A stretch of DNA of 7,239 bases from positions 1 to 7,239 of the forward strand of contig JBDHXH010000107.1 in the NCBI GenBank assembly GCA_039810605.1, read 5' to 3'. The translations under genes were made by a program, and so were the position numbers. The notes beneath the pieces are model-generated. The model saw only the letters and a program-made list of their open reading frames with translations, ran no database searches and was not told the DNA's origin. Shown here in pieces: positions 1 through 6,966 of this stretch. This DNA comes from JAGPCH01 sp039810605. Its GTDB lineage: Bacteria > Bacteroidota > Ignavibacteria > Tepidaquicellales > Tepidaquicellaceae. Positions within the stretch are counted from its first letter, which is position 1. Every line of letters starts with the position of its first letter.

Positions 1-717
1 TTTGACAACACAGATCCAATCGGCAAAACAATCAAAGTAGGGACCTATTCTTTTAAGGTAATCGGAGTTCTCGAAAAGCAGGGAAGTCTTCTCGGCTTGT
101 TCAGTCTTGACAACAGGGTGATAATACCTATTGATAGGTTTTTCAGATTGTTCGGCACAAAGAGAAGCTTGTCAATCAACATCAAGGCTGCCGACATTAA
201 GAATATGGAGGAGACTAAGGAAGAAGTAATTTCCATTATGAGAAAAGCCAGACGGATTCCTTACGGTGTAAGAGATGATTTTGGAATTAATCAGCAAGAG
301 GCTTTTAAAACGACGTTTGAGAGCCTGACTTCATTGATCAAGATTATCGGCACGTTGATTACTTCGCTTTCGCTAATTGTAGGTTCTGTAGGAATTGCAA
401 ACATCATGTTTGTATCTGTGAAAGAGCGGACGAAGGAAATCGGTATTCGGAAAGCAATAGGTGCGAAGCGCAGAACAATTCTATTCCAGTTTCTTATTGA
501 GTCATGTTCGATTTGTCTTCTTGGAGGAGTAATCGGAATTCTTATCTCATTTCCCATCAGTCTTATCATAAATGCTTTTGTTCTTCCGACAGCAATGCCT
601 TTATGGGTGATTGTGCTGGGATTGTTTGTTTCAATTCTGTTTGGAGTGCTCGCAGGTTTCTTTCCTGCTTATAATGCTGCCAAGATGGATCCGGTAGATT
701 CGTTGAGGTATGAGTAA
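1..717 (+). CDS. MacB/FtsX-family ABC transporter permease, 5'-truncated by the window
   Basis: The reading frame is open from base 1, so only the last 238 residues are visible and the true start lies upstream. The visible part begins at the end of the periplasmic (MacB_PCD-like) domain, with 'DPIGKTI' followed by a beta-rich 'FKVIGVLEKQG' stretch. It continues with a membrane segment at about visible residues 112-138, the conserved FtsX cytoplasmic motif 'ERTKEIGIRKAIGAK' at 142-156, two further membrane segments (about 162-192 and 199-222), and the family-typical end 'PAYNAAKMDPVDSLRYE'. Proteins of this family sit in the inner membrane and, with a MacB/LolD-like ATPase, drive export or efflux by mechanotransmission. 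The substrate cannot be read from the sequence. A paralogous permease follows 70 bp downstream, so the two probably form one operon and a heterodimer. The 3' end is intact (TAA at 715-717). Confidence 0.93.
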   Translation, partial: FDNTDPIGKTIKVGTYSFKVIGVLEKQGSLLGLFSLDNRVIIPIDRFFRLFGTKRSLSINIKAADIKNMEETKEEVISIMRKARRIPYGVRDDFGINQQEAFKTTFESLTSLIKIIGTLITSLSLIVGSVGIANIMFVSVKERTKEIGIRKAIGAKRRTILFQFLIESCSICLLGGVIGILISFPISLIINAFVLPTAMPLWVIVLGLFVSILFGVLAGFFPAYNAAKMDPVDSLRYE

Positions 718-787
718 TATAATTTTCAGAATTGATGATTAGATTGTCACTGCAGTTGAAATTTTTATTTTAAAATTTAATTTAGTT

Positions 788-2020
788 TTGGGTTTATCCG
801 AACTGATAAGGATTGCAATTAGCACGTTGAAGGCGAATAAGCTAAGGGCATCGCTTACTTTGTCGGGGATTGTCATTGGAGTGTTTTCTATCATTGCAAT
901 CATGACGTTGCTCAATGCACTTCAGGCGGGCATTGAAGGAGGCTTAAGCGAACTCGGCAGCAATACTTTTCAGATACAGAAGTTTCCCGCAATTGATATG
1001 GGAGGTCACGGAAGAATAGCAAAATACAGGAACAGACCGGATATAACATACGAACAAGGATTGAAATTAATGGAGAGAGCTACAACTTATAAATCAATTT
1101 CGCTTGAGGATTATCTGGATAGTAAAACAATTAAGACAAACAAATATACAACGAATCCAAACAATACAATTGGCGGCGTACTGCCATCATACCTGGAATG
1201 CAATAACAGGGCAGTTCAGTTCGGAAGGTTCTTCACTGAAACTGACCTCGCTAATAATAGCCGAGTAGCTGTAATTGGTATGGATGTGGTTGATAAATTA
1301 TTTCCAAATGTCAATCCGGTCGGGCAAGACATAATTATTGATAATAACCAGTTTCAGGTAATTGGTGTATTTGAAAAGAAGGGTGAAGGATTCGGTCAGA
1401 GCAATGATAACTTTGCCTTGCTGCCGATCACCACAATGGAACAGATCTACGGAAAGAACAACAGGTCTCTGAACATTGCAATACAAGCTCCAAGCAAGGA
1501 GACATATAATGAGACAATGGAAAACTGTATCGCTGTCTTGCGTTCTATAAGAAAGGATAAACCCGGTGAACCTGACAGTTTCGAAATATATTCAAACGAA
1601 TCGCTCATAACACAGGTTAATAGCTTTACAAAGTATTTCAAATACGGTGCAGGATTTATTTCATTTATCGCGATGCTTGCAGCGGGTGTAGGAATCATGA
1701 ACATAATGCTTGTGTCTGTAACGGAGAGAACAAAGGAGATAGGAATCCGCAAAGCCATCGGAGCAAAAAATAAAAGTGTGCTGATACAATTTTTAATTGA
1801 AGCCGTGATACTTTGTGAATTCGGAGGAGTGATTGGTATCGCTCTCGGAATAATCACCGGAAATCTGGTTGGACTGTATTTGAGCAGTCCTGTTGTGATT
1901 CCTTACGACTGGGTGATAATCGGTTTGCTCGTTTGCTCAATCGTCGGAATTGTTTTCGGAGTCTATCCGGCTTACAAAGCAGCGAAGCTGAATCCGATTG
2001 ATGCATTGCGGTATGAATAA
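788..2020 (+). CDS. MacB/FtsX-family ABC transporter permease (second of a tandem pair)
   Basis: This is a complete 410-residue inner-membrane permease. The N-terminus 'MGLSELIRIAISTLKANKLR' is the usual cytoplasmic lead-in, with TM1 at about 22-46. A periplasmic MacB_PCD-like domain spans about 47-275, including 'NPVGQDIIIDNNQFQVIGVF'. TM2 is at about 286-310, followed by the FtsX motif 'ERTKEIGIRKAIGAK' at 313-327, TM3 at about 330-362, TM4 at about 373-395, and the conserved end 'PAYKAAKLNPIDALRYE'. The start is TTG: the frame is closed by TAG at 740-742, no ATG or GTG lies between that stop and 788, and the next methionine (residue 40) is already inside TM1. No Shine-Dalgarno is visible. 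Length and topology match MacB-type permeases lacking the fused ATPase. It is clearly homologous to the preceding permease, which suggests a tandem duplication and a heterodimeric transporter. The substrate is unknown. Confidence 0.93.
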   Translation: MGLSELIRIAISTLKANKLRASLTLSGIVIGVFSIIAIMTLLNALQAGIEGGLSELGSNTFQIQKFPAIDMGGHGRIAKYRNRPDITYEQGLKLMERATTYKSISLEDYLDSKTIKTNKYTTNPNNTIGGVLPSYLECNNRAVQFGRFFTETDLANNSRVAVIGMDVVDKLFPNVNPVGQDIIIDNNQFQVIGVFEKKGEGFGQSNDNFALLPITTMEQIYGKNNRSLNIAIQAPSKETYNETMENCIAVLRSIRKDKPGEPDSFEIYSNESLITQVNSFTKYFKYGAGFISFIAMLAAGVGIMNIMLVSVTERTKEIGIRKAIGAKNKSVLIQFLIEAVILCEFGGVIGIALGIITGNLVGLYLSSPVVIPYDWVIIGLLVCSIVGIVFGVYPAYKAAKLNPIDALRYE

Positions 2021-2207
2021 ATTTGCCTGCTCTAATTTCCTCCCGCCCGCATAGGCAGAATGAATCGCCCGCCAGTGAACAATTCCCCAAAATTCATTTG
2101 CAATGGCGGCAAGAATTGCAACAACGTTTTATGCATTTTCCCATCTGTCTTGAAAGCATTTTCCATTTAGAGTAATTTAAGAACTAAATAAAATTGACAA
2201 CGCATTA
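2021..2207. other. Intergenic spacer between permease operon and P450, with two short direct repeats
   Basis: This 187-bp spacer separates the permease pair from the P450 gene. It shows a local GC-rich patch (about 2041-2072) carrying CGCCCGC twice (2044-2050 and 2066-2072), and a 9-bp direct repeat GCATTTTCC (2133-2141 and 2156-2164) upstream of the P450 start. I see no intrinsic terminator after the permease gene and no clear TAnnTTTG-type promoter, although a change of transcription unit is expected here. No ORF in it looks like a gene. Confidence 0.5.
2133..2164. repeat. Direct repeat pair GCATTTTCC upstream of the P450 gene
   Basis: Two exact 9-bp copies lie at 2133-2141 and 2156-2164, 23 bp from start to start (about two helical turns), ending 43 bp before the P450 start codon. 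The spacing and position would suit a regulator binding on one DNA face. Chance cannot be excluded for 9-mers in AT-rich DNA. Confidence 0.3.
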
Positions 2208-3470
2208 GTGACAAGTCAGAATAGCGATTTCAGGCTCGAAGAAGATTTTAGTTTATTTAAGATCCTTGGAACCGAAGAATGCATTGATAATCCGTATCCT
2301 GTTTATCATGCCCTTAGAAGCAAAGAACCTGTTTATTATATGAAGTCACCGACTGGATTTTTGTCGGAGAGTATTTACATACTTACTCGATACGAAGACA
2401 TTTCAAATGTATTGATAAACAAGAAGTTTGGAAGAGGCAATCGTTTTGGAAAAGTTAACGTTAATTCGAAGTTGTATGAGAAGATGAATTCTCTTACAAA
2501 GATGCGTCAGCAATGGGTTACATTCCTTGACCCTCCGGATCACACGAGGATTAGAAATTTCATTAACAAAGCATTAACTCCGAAAGATACTGCAAATTTA
2601 GAGCCGTTAATATCAGACGTAGCGGATTATCTTATTGACAAGTTTGATTCATCCGGCGCGGAACTCGTCAGTGAATATTCATATCCCCTTGCTGCAATAA
2701 CGATGGCTGAACTTTATGGCACTCCGAGAGAGGACAGAGATTTACTTGATAAATGGGCGATGCAGATTGTGAGGACACTTGACGTTGTTACGAATCAGTT
2801 TGGACAGGAGGACCTGCAGAATATATACAAATGCGCAGATGAGATTAAGGATTATTTTGGAAAAGTTGTTGACGAAAAAACGAAAAATCCGAAAGACGAT
2901 CTTATCAGCCGACTGATTACTTTAAGAAATAAAGACGACCGTTTGAGCAAGGATGAAATTATATCTACTCTAGTGCTGCTTACAATGGACGGACACGAAG
3001 CTCCGAAGAATCTGATTGCCAACGCCGTATATGCGTTACTGAAGAATCCAATGCAAATGGAAAAGTTAAAGAACAATATTGATCTTATTGACAAAGCGGT
3101 GGAGGAATTTCTAAGATTTGATAGTCCGGCACAGTTCACCGGCAGAAGAGCCAATGCAGATGAAATCATTGGCGGAAAAGAGATTAAAAAGGGAGTTCAG
3201 ATTATCTGCATCCTTGGCGCAGGCAACCGCGACCCGGATAAATTTGAGAATCCGGATGAACTGAATATCGAAAGAGGAAAGGTTATTCCGCTTTCATTCG
3301 GGGGAGGCATTCATCACTGCGCGGGCGCGGCATTAGCACGGCTTGAAGGACAGATTGGAATCGGAAAATTGGTAGAACGGATTCCTGCCATGTCGCTTCA
3401 AAAGAAGAAATATCATTATCACAAATCACTTCACTCAAGGGGACTTGAAGACCTCCATGTTAATTTCTAA
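2208..3470 (+). CDS. Cytochrome P450, soluble bacterial class
   Basis: This is a full-length (420 residues) heme monooxygenase without a membrane anchor, as is usual for bacterial class I P450s fed by ferredoxin. The signatures occur in order. The C-helix 'DPPDHTRIR' is at 108-116, with H112 and R116 likely to contact heme propionates. The I-helix is at 261-266 and reads DGHEAP. The K-helix ExxR is E300-F-L-R303, and the heme loop 'FGGGIHHCAG' at 364-373 has C371 as axial ligand. The C-terminus 'RGLEDLHVNF' is typical and complete. The acid E264 is kept, but the usual following Thr is Ala265, and Asp261 replaces the usual Ala/Gly. The start is GTG: TAA at 2178-2180 closes the frame, and the next ATG in frame would remove over 40 residues. 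No ferredoxin or reductase is adjacent and the substrate is not predictable. A Crp/Fnr-type regulator follows 56 bp downstream on the same strand. Confidence 0.96.
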   Translation: MTSQNSDFRLEEDFSLFKILGTEECIDNPYPVYHALRSKEPVYYMKSPTGFLSESIYILTRYEDISNVLINKKFGRGNRFGKVNVNSKLYEKMNSLTKMRQQWVTFLDPPDHTRIRNFINKALTPKDTANLEPLISDVADYLIDKFDSSGAELVSEYSYPLAAITMAELYGTPREDRDLLDKWAMQIVRTLDVVTNQFGQEDLQNIYKCADEIKDYFGKVVDEKTKNPKDDLISRLITLRNKDDRLSKDEIISTLVLLTMDGHEAPKNLIANAVYALLKNPMQMEKLKNNIDLIDKAVEEFLRFDSPAQFTGRRANADEIIGGKEIKKGVQIICILGAGNRDPDKFENPDELNIERGKVIPLSFGGGIHHCAGAALARLEGQIGIGKLVERIPAMSLQKKKYHYHKSLHSRGLEDLHVNF

Positions 3471-3526
3471 ATGTAATTTCGAATAATCTTTTGCTCTCCG
3501 CTAATTAAGAATTAACAAGACAGTAT

Positions 3527-4108
3527 TTGAACAAAGCAGATTTCAGAAAGCACGTTTCAAGAATCATTGACATCAATGATAGTGAATGGGAATATTTCAG
3601 GTCACTATTCGGTAGCAGAAAAGTAAAGAGGAAAGAATTTCTTCTAAGAGCGGGTGAAGTATGCATCCATGAGTATTTTGTGATTTCGGGATGCTTAAGG
3701 ACATACAACATTGACACAAACGGTTTTGAGCATGTGCTTATGTTTTCGGTGGAAAACTGGTGGGCAGGAGATATGCATAGTTTCCTGTCGGGTGAGCCTG
3801 CATTCTTTAACGTTGATGCGCTCGAAGATACAGAGGTTTTGCAAATAAATAATCCGGATCTGGAGAGATTGTATAAGAAGATTCCAAAGTTCGAAAGATA
3901 CTTCCGCATTCTGATTCAGAATTCATTTGTCAATCATCAAAAACGCGTTATACAAAACATGTCGTTATCAGCCGAAGAGAGATATCTTATCTTCGTTTCC
4001 AAATATCCTAAACTTGAACAGCGTATTGCTCAAAAGCAAATCGCATCATACCTTGGTATTACTCCTGAATTTCTAAGTCATATCAGAAGAAAAATAGCGA
4101 AGAAATAA
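3527..4108 (+). CDS. Crp/Fnr-family transcriptional regulator
   Basis: This 193-residue cytoplasmic DNA-binding regulator has an N-terminal cyclic-nucleotide-binding-like beta-roll (about 24-115). That part shows 'FLLRAGEVCIHEYFVISG' at 38-55, which matches the family's G-x-x-x-x-x-x-F-I/V-x-x-G pattern, and 'FLSGEP' at 86-91. A long dimerisation helix (about 115-150) follows, then a compact C-terminal helix-turn-helix (about 165-190, 'KQIASYLGITPEFLSHIRRK'). The size and short C-terminus fit the Crp/Fnr group common in Bacteroidota. It has only two cysteines (46 and 56), so the four-Cys Fe-S cluster ligands of classical FNR are absent. The effector is unknown. The start must be TTG: TAA at 3506-3508 closes the frame and the first internal methionine is residue 72, inside the sensor domain. 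It lies between P450 and doxX in the same direction and could control either. The 8-bp dyad before doxX is a candidate target. Confidence 0.92.
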   Translation: MNKADFRKHVSRIIDINDSEWEYFRSLFGSRKVKRKEFLLRAGEVCIHEYFVISGCLRTYNIDTNGFEHVLMFSVENWWAGDMHSFLSGEPAFFNVDALEDTEVLQINNPDLERLYKKIPKFERYFRILIQNSFVNHQKRVIQNMSLSAEERYLIFVSKYPKLEQRIAQKQIASYLGITPEFLSHIRRKIAKK

Positions 4109-4141
4109 TTTTCTGATTTCTTAATATAGTTTAATGCGGAT

Positions 4142-4169
4142 GTTAATCATTAGCAGTATCTTGATTAAC
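4142..4169. promoter_or_regulatory. Perfect 8-bp dyad upstream of doxX (candidate operator)
   Basis: GTTAATCA (4142-4149) and TGATTAAC (4162-4169) are exact reverse complements separated by 12 bp, with half-site centres 20 bp apart. The dyad ends 22 bp before the doxX ATG and begins 33 bp after the stop of the Crp/Fnr gene. That position suits an operator bound by a dimeric regulator, possibly the adjacent one. It does not match classical FNR (TTGAT-N4-ATCAA) or CRP (TGTGA-N6-TCACA) spacing. It is too AT-rich and lacks a T-tract for a terminator. The role is inferred. Confidence 0.45.
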
Positions 4170-4191
4170 TTAATAAACTAAATTCAGAAAA

Positions 4192-4674
4192 ATGAAAAAG
4201 CTATTATTTGCAGCAAAGGATGACTGGACAGGTCTTATTCTTCGTCTAACGCTTGGAATTGTTATCTTTCCGCACGGAGCGCAAAAGATGCTTGGCTGGT
4301 TTGGAGGTAACGGATTTTCAAATACAATTGGTTACTTTACCGAGGTGGAACAATTGCCGTGGCTGATAGCATTTCTTGTAATCCTGATTGAGTTCTTCGG
4401 ATCATTGTTGGTCATTGTTGGATTCGCAAGCAGGTTGTGGTCAGTTTCATTTATAGGGTTGTTTATGGGAATAGTTTTACATGCTCATACGGTGCACGGA
4501 TTTTTCATGAACTGGAGCGGGAAGCAGAGTGGCGAAGGTTTTGAATATCATTTGCTTGTAATTGGACTTGCGCTAGCATTGCTTATTAACGGCAGCGGAA
4601 GGTTATCCATTGATTCAATAATCAGCGGCAACAGAAAGGAAGTCTCGAGCGGTCTTCCTCAATATGCGAAGTAA
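4192..4674 (+). CDS. DoxX-family integral membrane protein
   Basis: This 160-residue polytopic inner-membrane protein has about four hydrophobic segments, at roughly 12-32, 56-78, 82-100 and 118-134. Family hallmarks are visible: 'LRLTLGIVIFPHGAQKMLGW' near the N-terminus (R18, H28, G29, K32, G35), the downstream 'WFGGNGF', the second-helix glutamate E67 in 'ILIEFFGS', and the histidines H97 and H99 after the third helix. The end of the fourth helix reads 'NGSGRLSID', also typical. DoxX proteins are linked to quinone-dependent or thiosulfate redox chemistry in some archaea and to redox stress complexes in actinobacteria, but most bacterial members, including this one, have no proven function. 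This is the only gene here with an ATG start, and no Shine-Dalgarno is visible. It is the last gene of the plus-strand run and is followed by a strong terminator. Confidence 0.93.
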   Translation: MKKLLFAAKDDWTGLILRLTLGIVIFPHGAQKMLGWFGGNGFSNTIGYFTEVEQLPWLIAFLVILIEFFGSLLVIVGFASRLWSVSFIGLFMGIVLHAHTVHGFFMNWSGKQSGEGFEYHLLVIGLALALLINGSGRLSIDSIISGNRKEVSSGLPQYAK

Positions 4675-4701
4675 GTATAAGATTCACCGGAGTTTGCTTA
4701 A

Positions 4702-4738
4702 GCGGCATTTGTTTTAAACAAATGCCGCATTTATTTTT
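4702..4738 (+). terminator. Rho-independent terminator after doxX
   Basis: GCGGCATTTGTTT (4702-4714) and AAACAAATGCCGC (4716-4728) are exact reverse complements. With a realistic loop this gives a stem of about 11-12 bp, GC-rich at its base, followed at once by a T-rich run (TTTATTTTT at 4730-4738). It starts 28 bp after the doxX stop and lies in the convergent gap before the minus-strand gene. Read on the minus strand, the hairpin is followed by TTAAGCAAAC rather than a T-tract, so it should act mainly on plus-strand transcripts. Confidence 0.9.
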
Positions 4739-4776
4739 GAGAACGGATGTTATCCAAAACAAGTTTTATCGCAACA

Positions 4777-6807
4777 TTACTGATCTATTCCATACTTCAT
4801 TAATCCAAAGTATCCGGGCTGCACCGCAGGACTAAACTGAACCGCATGAATGACAACTTCCGCTTCCAAATTATCAGAAGGATACCTTCCTCCGTCAAGC
4901 CACATATTCATGTCAAGATGCGTGTTGCTTTGAGGAGCGGGAATGACAATCGGATTTGAATTACATTCGAGTTTACTCTTTGCGGGATTGTTATTTCCGA
5001 AATTCCAGGATGAGATAAGATTACTTTGCGACGGCGGATATGAATGTGTCTCATAACTCGAAAAGGAAACAGAAGAGGAAGTCCAGTTAATCAGATGCAG
5101 AGTTTTATTGTCGGTAATTTTCATTGGCCAACTCGAAAAGCGTTCTGTCTCAAGTCCTGCATTTGTCGGTTGGACCGAATATTCAATTACATCAGGATTG
5201 CCCGCATCACCCCATCGAGTAAATTCAATATCTACTTCACTGTTCGCGTTTGTAACACAGTTCAAATCATTCCATGTGAACAAACCGACAACAATATTCT
5301 TGTCAAGATTCTCTATGTGGCTTGAAACATAAAATTTATAAAGTCCATAACCGACCGTTTGAGTAGTGAACAAAGCGACGCAGTAAAATTTATTATTTCT
5401 CTTTGTAATGCGGATGTGAAGATCACCTAGACTATCAACCTTTACATTATCAGATTGTGAAGAAAAATAATTTGGACCCGGGTAGCACTTTGTATCATTC
5501 GAGCCCATAACGCACCAGGTGTAGCCCGACCAGTTGAGCATTCTTTCGCAGTTCAATTGACACGGGGGCTGATATGTAAATGGACTGTTGACAGTAACAA
5601 AGTCATTTGAATTGTTGTAAGCAATCAGGAGGTCACTGACATCAACATACCTGTCTCCGGTGAGATCGCCGATGACGTAGCCGGATGAGAATATGAATGC
5701 GCTGTTATAGACGAACACCACATCAGAAAGGTCAACGTTGCCGTCGCTATTTACATCTCCTCCGAAGATGCAATACTTTCCGGATTTGTAGAAAAGATTG
5801 TTTCCATAAGCCTGTGAATAAGAAGTGGTAAAATCATAAGACACGTCATTCTCTATATAAACCGGCACGCTGCTCCATGTTTCTATGCTATTTCTGTGTT
5901 TCACCGCAATGTAATAAGAGCCTATAGGAACAAAGCAGTTGAAGTCTGCTCCGAATGTGATTGAATCCATAACTTCAACAGATGAATCAATTATCTGATA
6001 AGGTGGCGATGTGCTTCTTACATAGAGTCTGACAGAATCCTTCATTGAGAGATTCGCCGGAGGAGGATTATAAAATCCTTGTGGGATCACTTTTAAGTTA
6101 AGGATATTCTCTTCATACAGGCGCAGAAGTTCACCGGCGTTAAGTGCGCGGTTGTATATCCTTATGTCATCAATTTTTCCACGAAGATATTTTGCTGAAC
6201 CGGGGGAATGCTTGCCTATAGTGAACGGATTATTATCGGGCAAGATTGGACCTGATACATTCGCTGAATCATAGACAGATTCGTTGAGATATAATTTCAC
6301 TTCCTGCCCATCCCAACGAAGGCAGATGAAGTACCATGTATTCAATGCGAAGTATCTGGTGATTCTTACGTATTGACCTCCGATATCAATTTGAATATAG
6401 GGACTATTTGTTGCAGCCGATCCATATTGACCAAGCGCAGACGTATTTGATTTTGCAAAAAATCCTGCAGAGTTCTGATCCCACTGCGAAATGTTAATCC
6501 AGAATGCAATTGTAAAAGATGTTGTGAGTGACTGCAGGCTCGGAGAGTTGGGAACTTCAATGTAGTCCTGATTAAAAGTATATGCTTTATTTGTTCTGCC
6601 GAATCTATCGGTAGTTAATGTAGCTCCGTAGTTCGTTCCATTATTTCCGTTACCGCTTTCGTCGAGAGTATTTCCATTGAAAGGATAATATGCTACGAGT
6701 CCGCTGTCAAGCGAACGCGGGAATGCATTTGCAATTATCAGGATCAAGAATGAAATTGTCGCGACAACTCTTCCCGCAAGAGATTGTATTGATTTGTTTT
6801 TATTCAA
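4777..6807 (-). CDS. Secreted LamG-dockerin-GH16 multidomain glycoside hydrolase
   Basis: This is a 676-residue exported protein. A signal peptide covers residues 1-28 (K/R-rich start, hydrophobic 14-25, likely cut after 'ANA'). A LamG/concanavalin A-like domain covers about 35-232, from 'GLVAYYPFNGN' to 'GKIDDIRIYNRAL'. Residues 236-340 form a beta-sandwich-like segment with 'YYIAVKHRNSIETWS'. Next is a two-loop type I dockerin with Ca-binding loops 351-362 (DVNSDGNVDLSD) and 381-392 (DLTGDRYVDVSD). The C-terminal part, about 415-660, fits GH16: 'SEVDIEF' supplies the ExDxE motif, with E524 as presumed nucleophile, D526, and E528 as acid/base. A late 'MNMWLDGG' strand and 'VVIHAVQFSP' close the fold. 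It probably binds and cleaves a beta-glucan or galactan, but the specificity is unresolved. There is no C-terminal T9SS sorting domain and no cohesin partner in view. The start must be TTG: minus-strand TAA at 6831-6829 closes the frame, and the next methionine is residue 255. It is convergent with doxX. Confidence 0.87.
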   Translation of the reverse strand: MNKNKSIQSLAGRVVATISFLILIIANAFPRSLDSGLVAYYPFNGNTLDESGNGNNGTNYGATLTTDRFGRTNKAYTFNQDYIEVPNSPSLQSLTTSFTIAFWINISQWDQNSAGFFAKSNTSALGQYGSAATNSPYIQIDIGGQYVRITRYFALNTWYFICLRWDGQEVKLYLNESVYDSANVSGPILPDNNPFTIGKHSPGSAKYLRGKIDDIRIYNRALNAGELLRLYEENILNLKVIPQGFYNPPPANLSMKDSVRLYVRSTSPPYQIIDSSVEVMDSITFGADFNCFVPIGSYYIAVKHRNSIETWSSVPVYIENDVSYDFTTSYSQAYGNNLFYKSGKYCIFGGDVNSDGNVDLSDVVFVYNSAFIFSSGYVIGDLTGDRYVDVSDLLIAYNNSNDFVTVNSPFTYQPPCQLNCERMLNWSGYTWCVMGSNDTKCYPGPNYFSSQSDNVKVDSLGDLHIRITKRNNKFYCVALFTTQTVGYGLYKFYVSSHIENLDKNIVVGLFTWNDLNCVTNANSEVDIEFTRWGDAGNPDVIEYSVQPTNAGLETERFSSWPMKITDNKTLHLINWTSSSVSFSSYETHSYPPSQSNLISSWNFGNNNPAKSKLECNSNPIVIPAPQSNTHLDMNMWLDGGRYPSDNLEAEVVIHAVQFSPAVQPGYFGLMKYGIDQ

Positions 6808-6960
6808 TAGTGATATGGGAGTTGTAATTTAACAGGATTCAGGTTTATTTAAAATGTAATGTCCGGTTGCTGAATAATTATGTGTTACTGTCGCAATAGA
6901 AAAGTTATTAGTACACGGCAAAACTTTTCAAACAAGAACAAGAATCTGATCCGATATTAG
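6808..6960. other. Upstream region of the GH16 gene, no gene seen
   Basis: This AT-rich stretch of about 150 bp lies upstream of the minus-strand GH16 gene and must hold its promoter. On the minus strand the nearest match to a Bacteroidota -7 box is AAGTTTTG at 6928-6921, one base off TAnnTTTG and over 110 bp from the start codon, so I do not call it. No hairpin, RNA gene or coding frame is convincing. Confidence 0.4.
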
Positions 6961-6966
6961 AAGAAT
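6961..6966. repeat. Left target-site duplication of the MITE (AAGAAT)
   Basis: AAGAAT directly abuts the left terminal inverted repeat, and the same six bases abut the right one at 7085-7090. A pair of identical flanks is what staggered-cut transposition leaves. Confidence 0.75.

Noticed and set aside
759..778. AAATTTT/AAAATTT inverted repeat between the two permeases
   Set aside because: The 7-bp stem is pure A/T with no GC base and no T-tract after it, so it is not a credible terminator or attenuator. It is expected by chance in such AT-rich DNA.
783..790. TAGTTTTG, a formal match to the Bacteroidota -7 consensus
   Set aside because: It overlaps the TTG start codon of the second permease, so transcription would start inside the coding region. 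With a 70-bp gap to a paralogous upstream gene, co-transcription is simpler.
1447..1857. 136-residue minus-strand frame inside the second permease
   Set aside because: It is antisense to a clearly conserved permease and its hydrophobic look mirrors the sense strand's membrane segments. No family features are present.
3505..3909. 134-residue minus-strand frame over the Crp/Fnr gene
   Set aside because: It is antisense to a well-supported regulator and shows no domain or upstream signals.
4702..4728. Reading the doxX terminator as bidirectional, also serving the GH16 gene
   Set aside because: On the minus strand the hairpin is followed by TTAAGCAAAC, not a T-tract, so efficient intrinsic termination of the GH16 transcript there is not supported.
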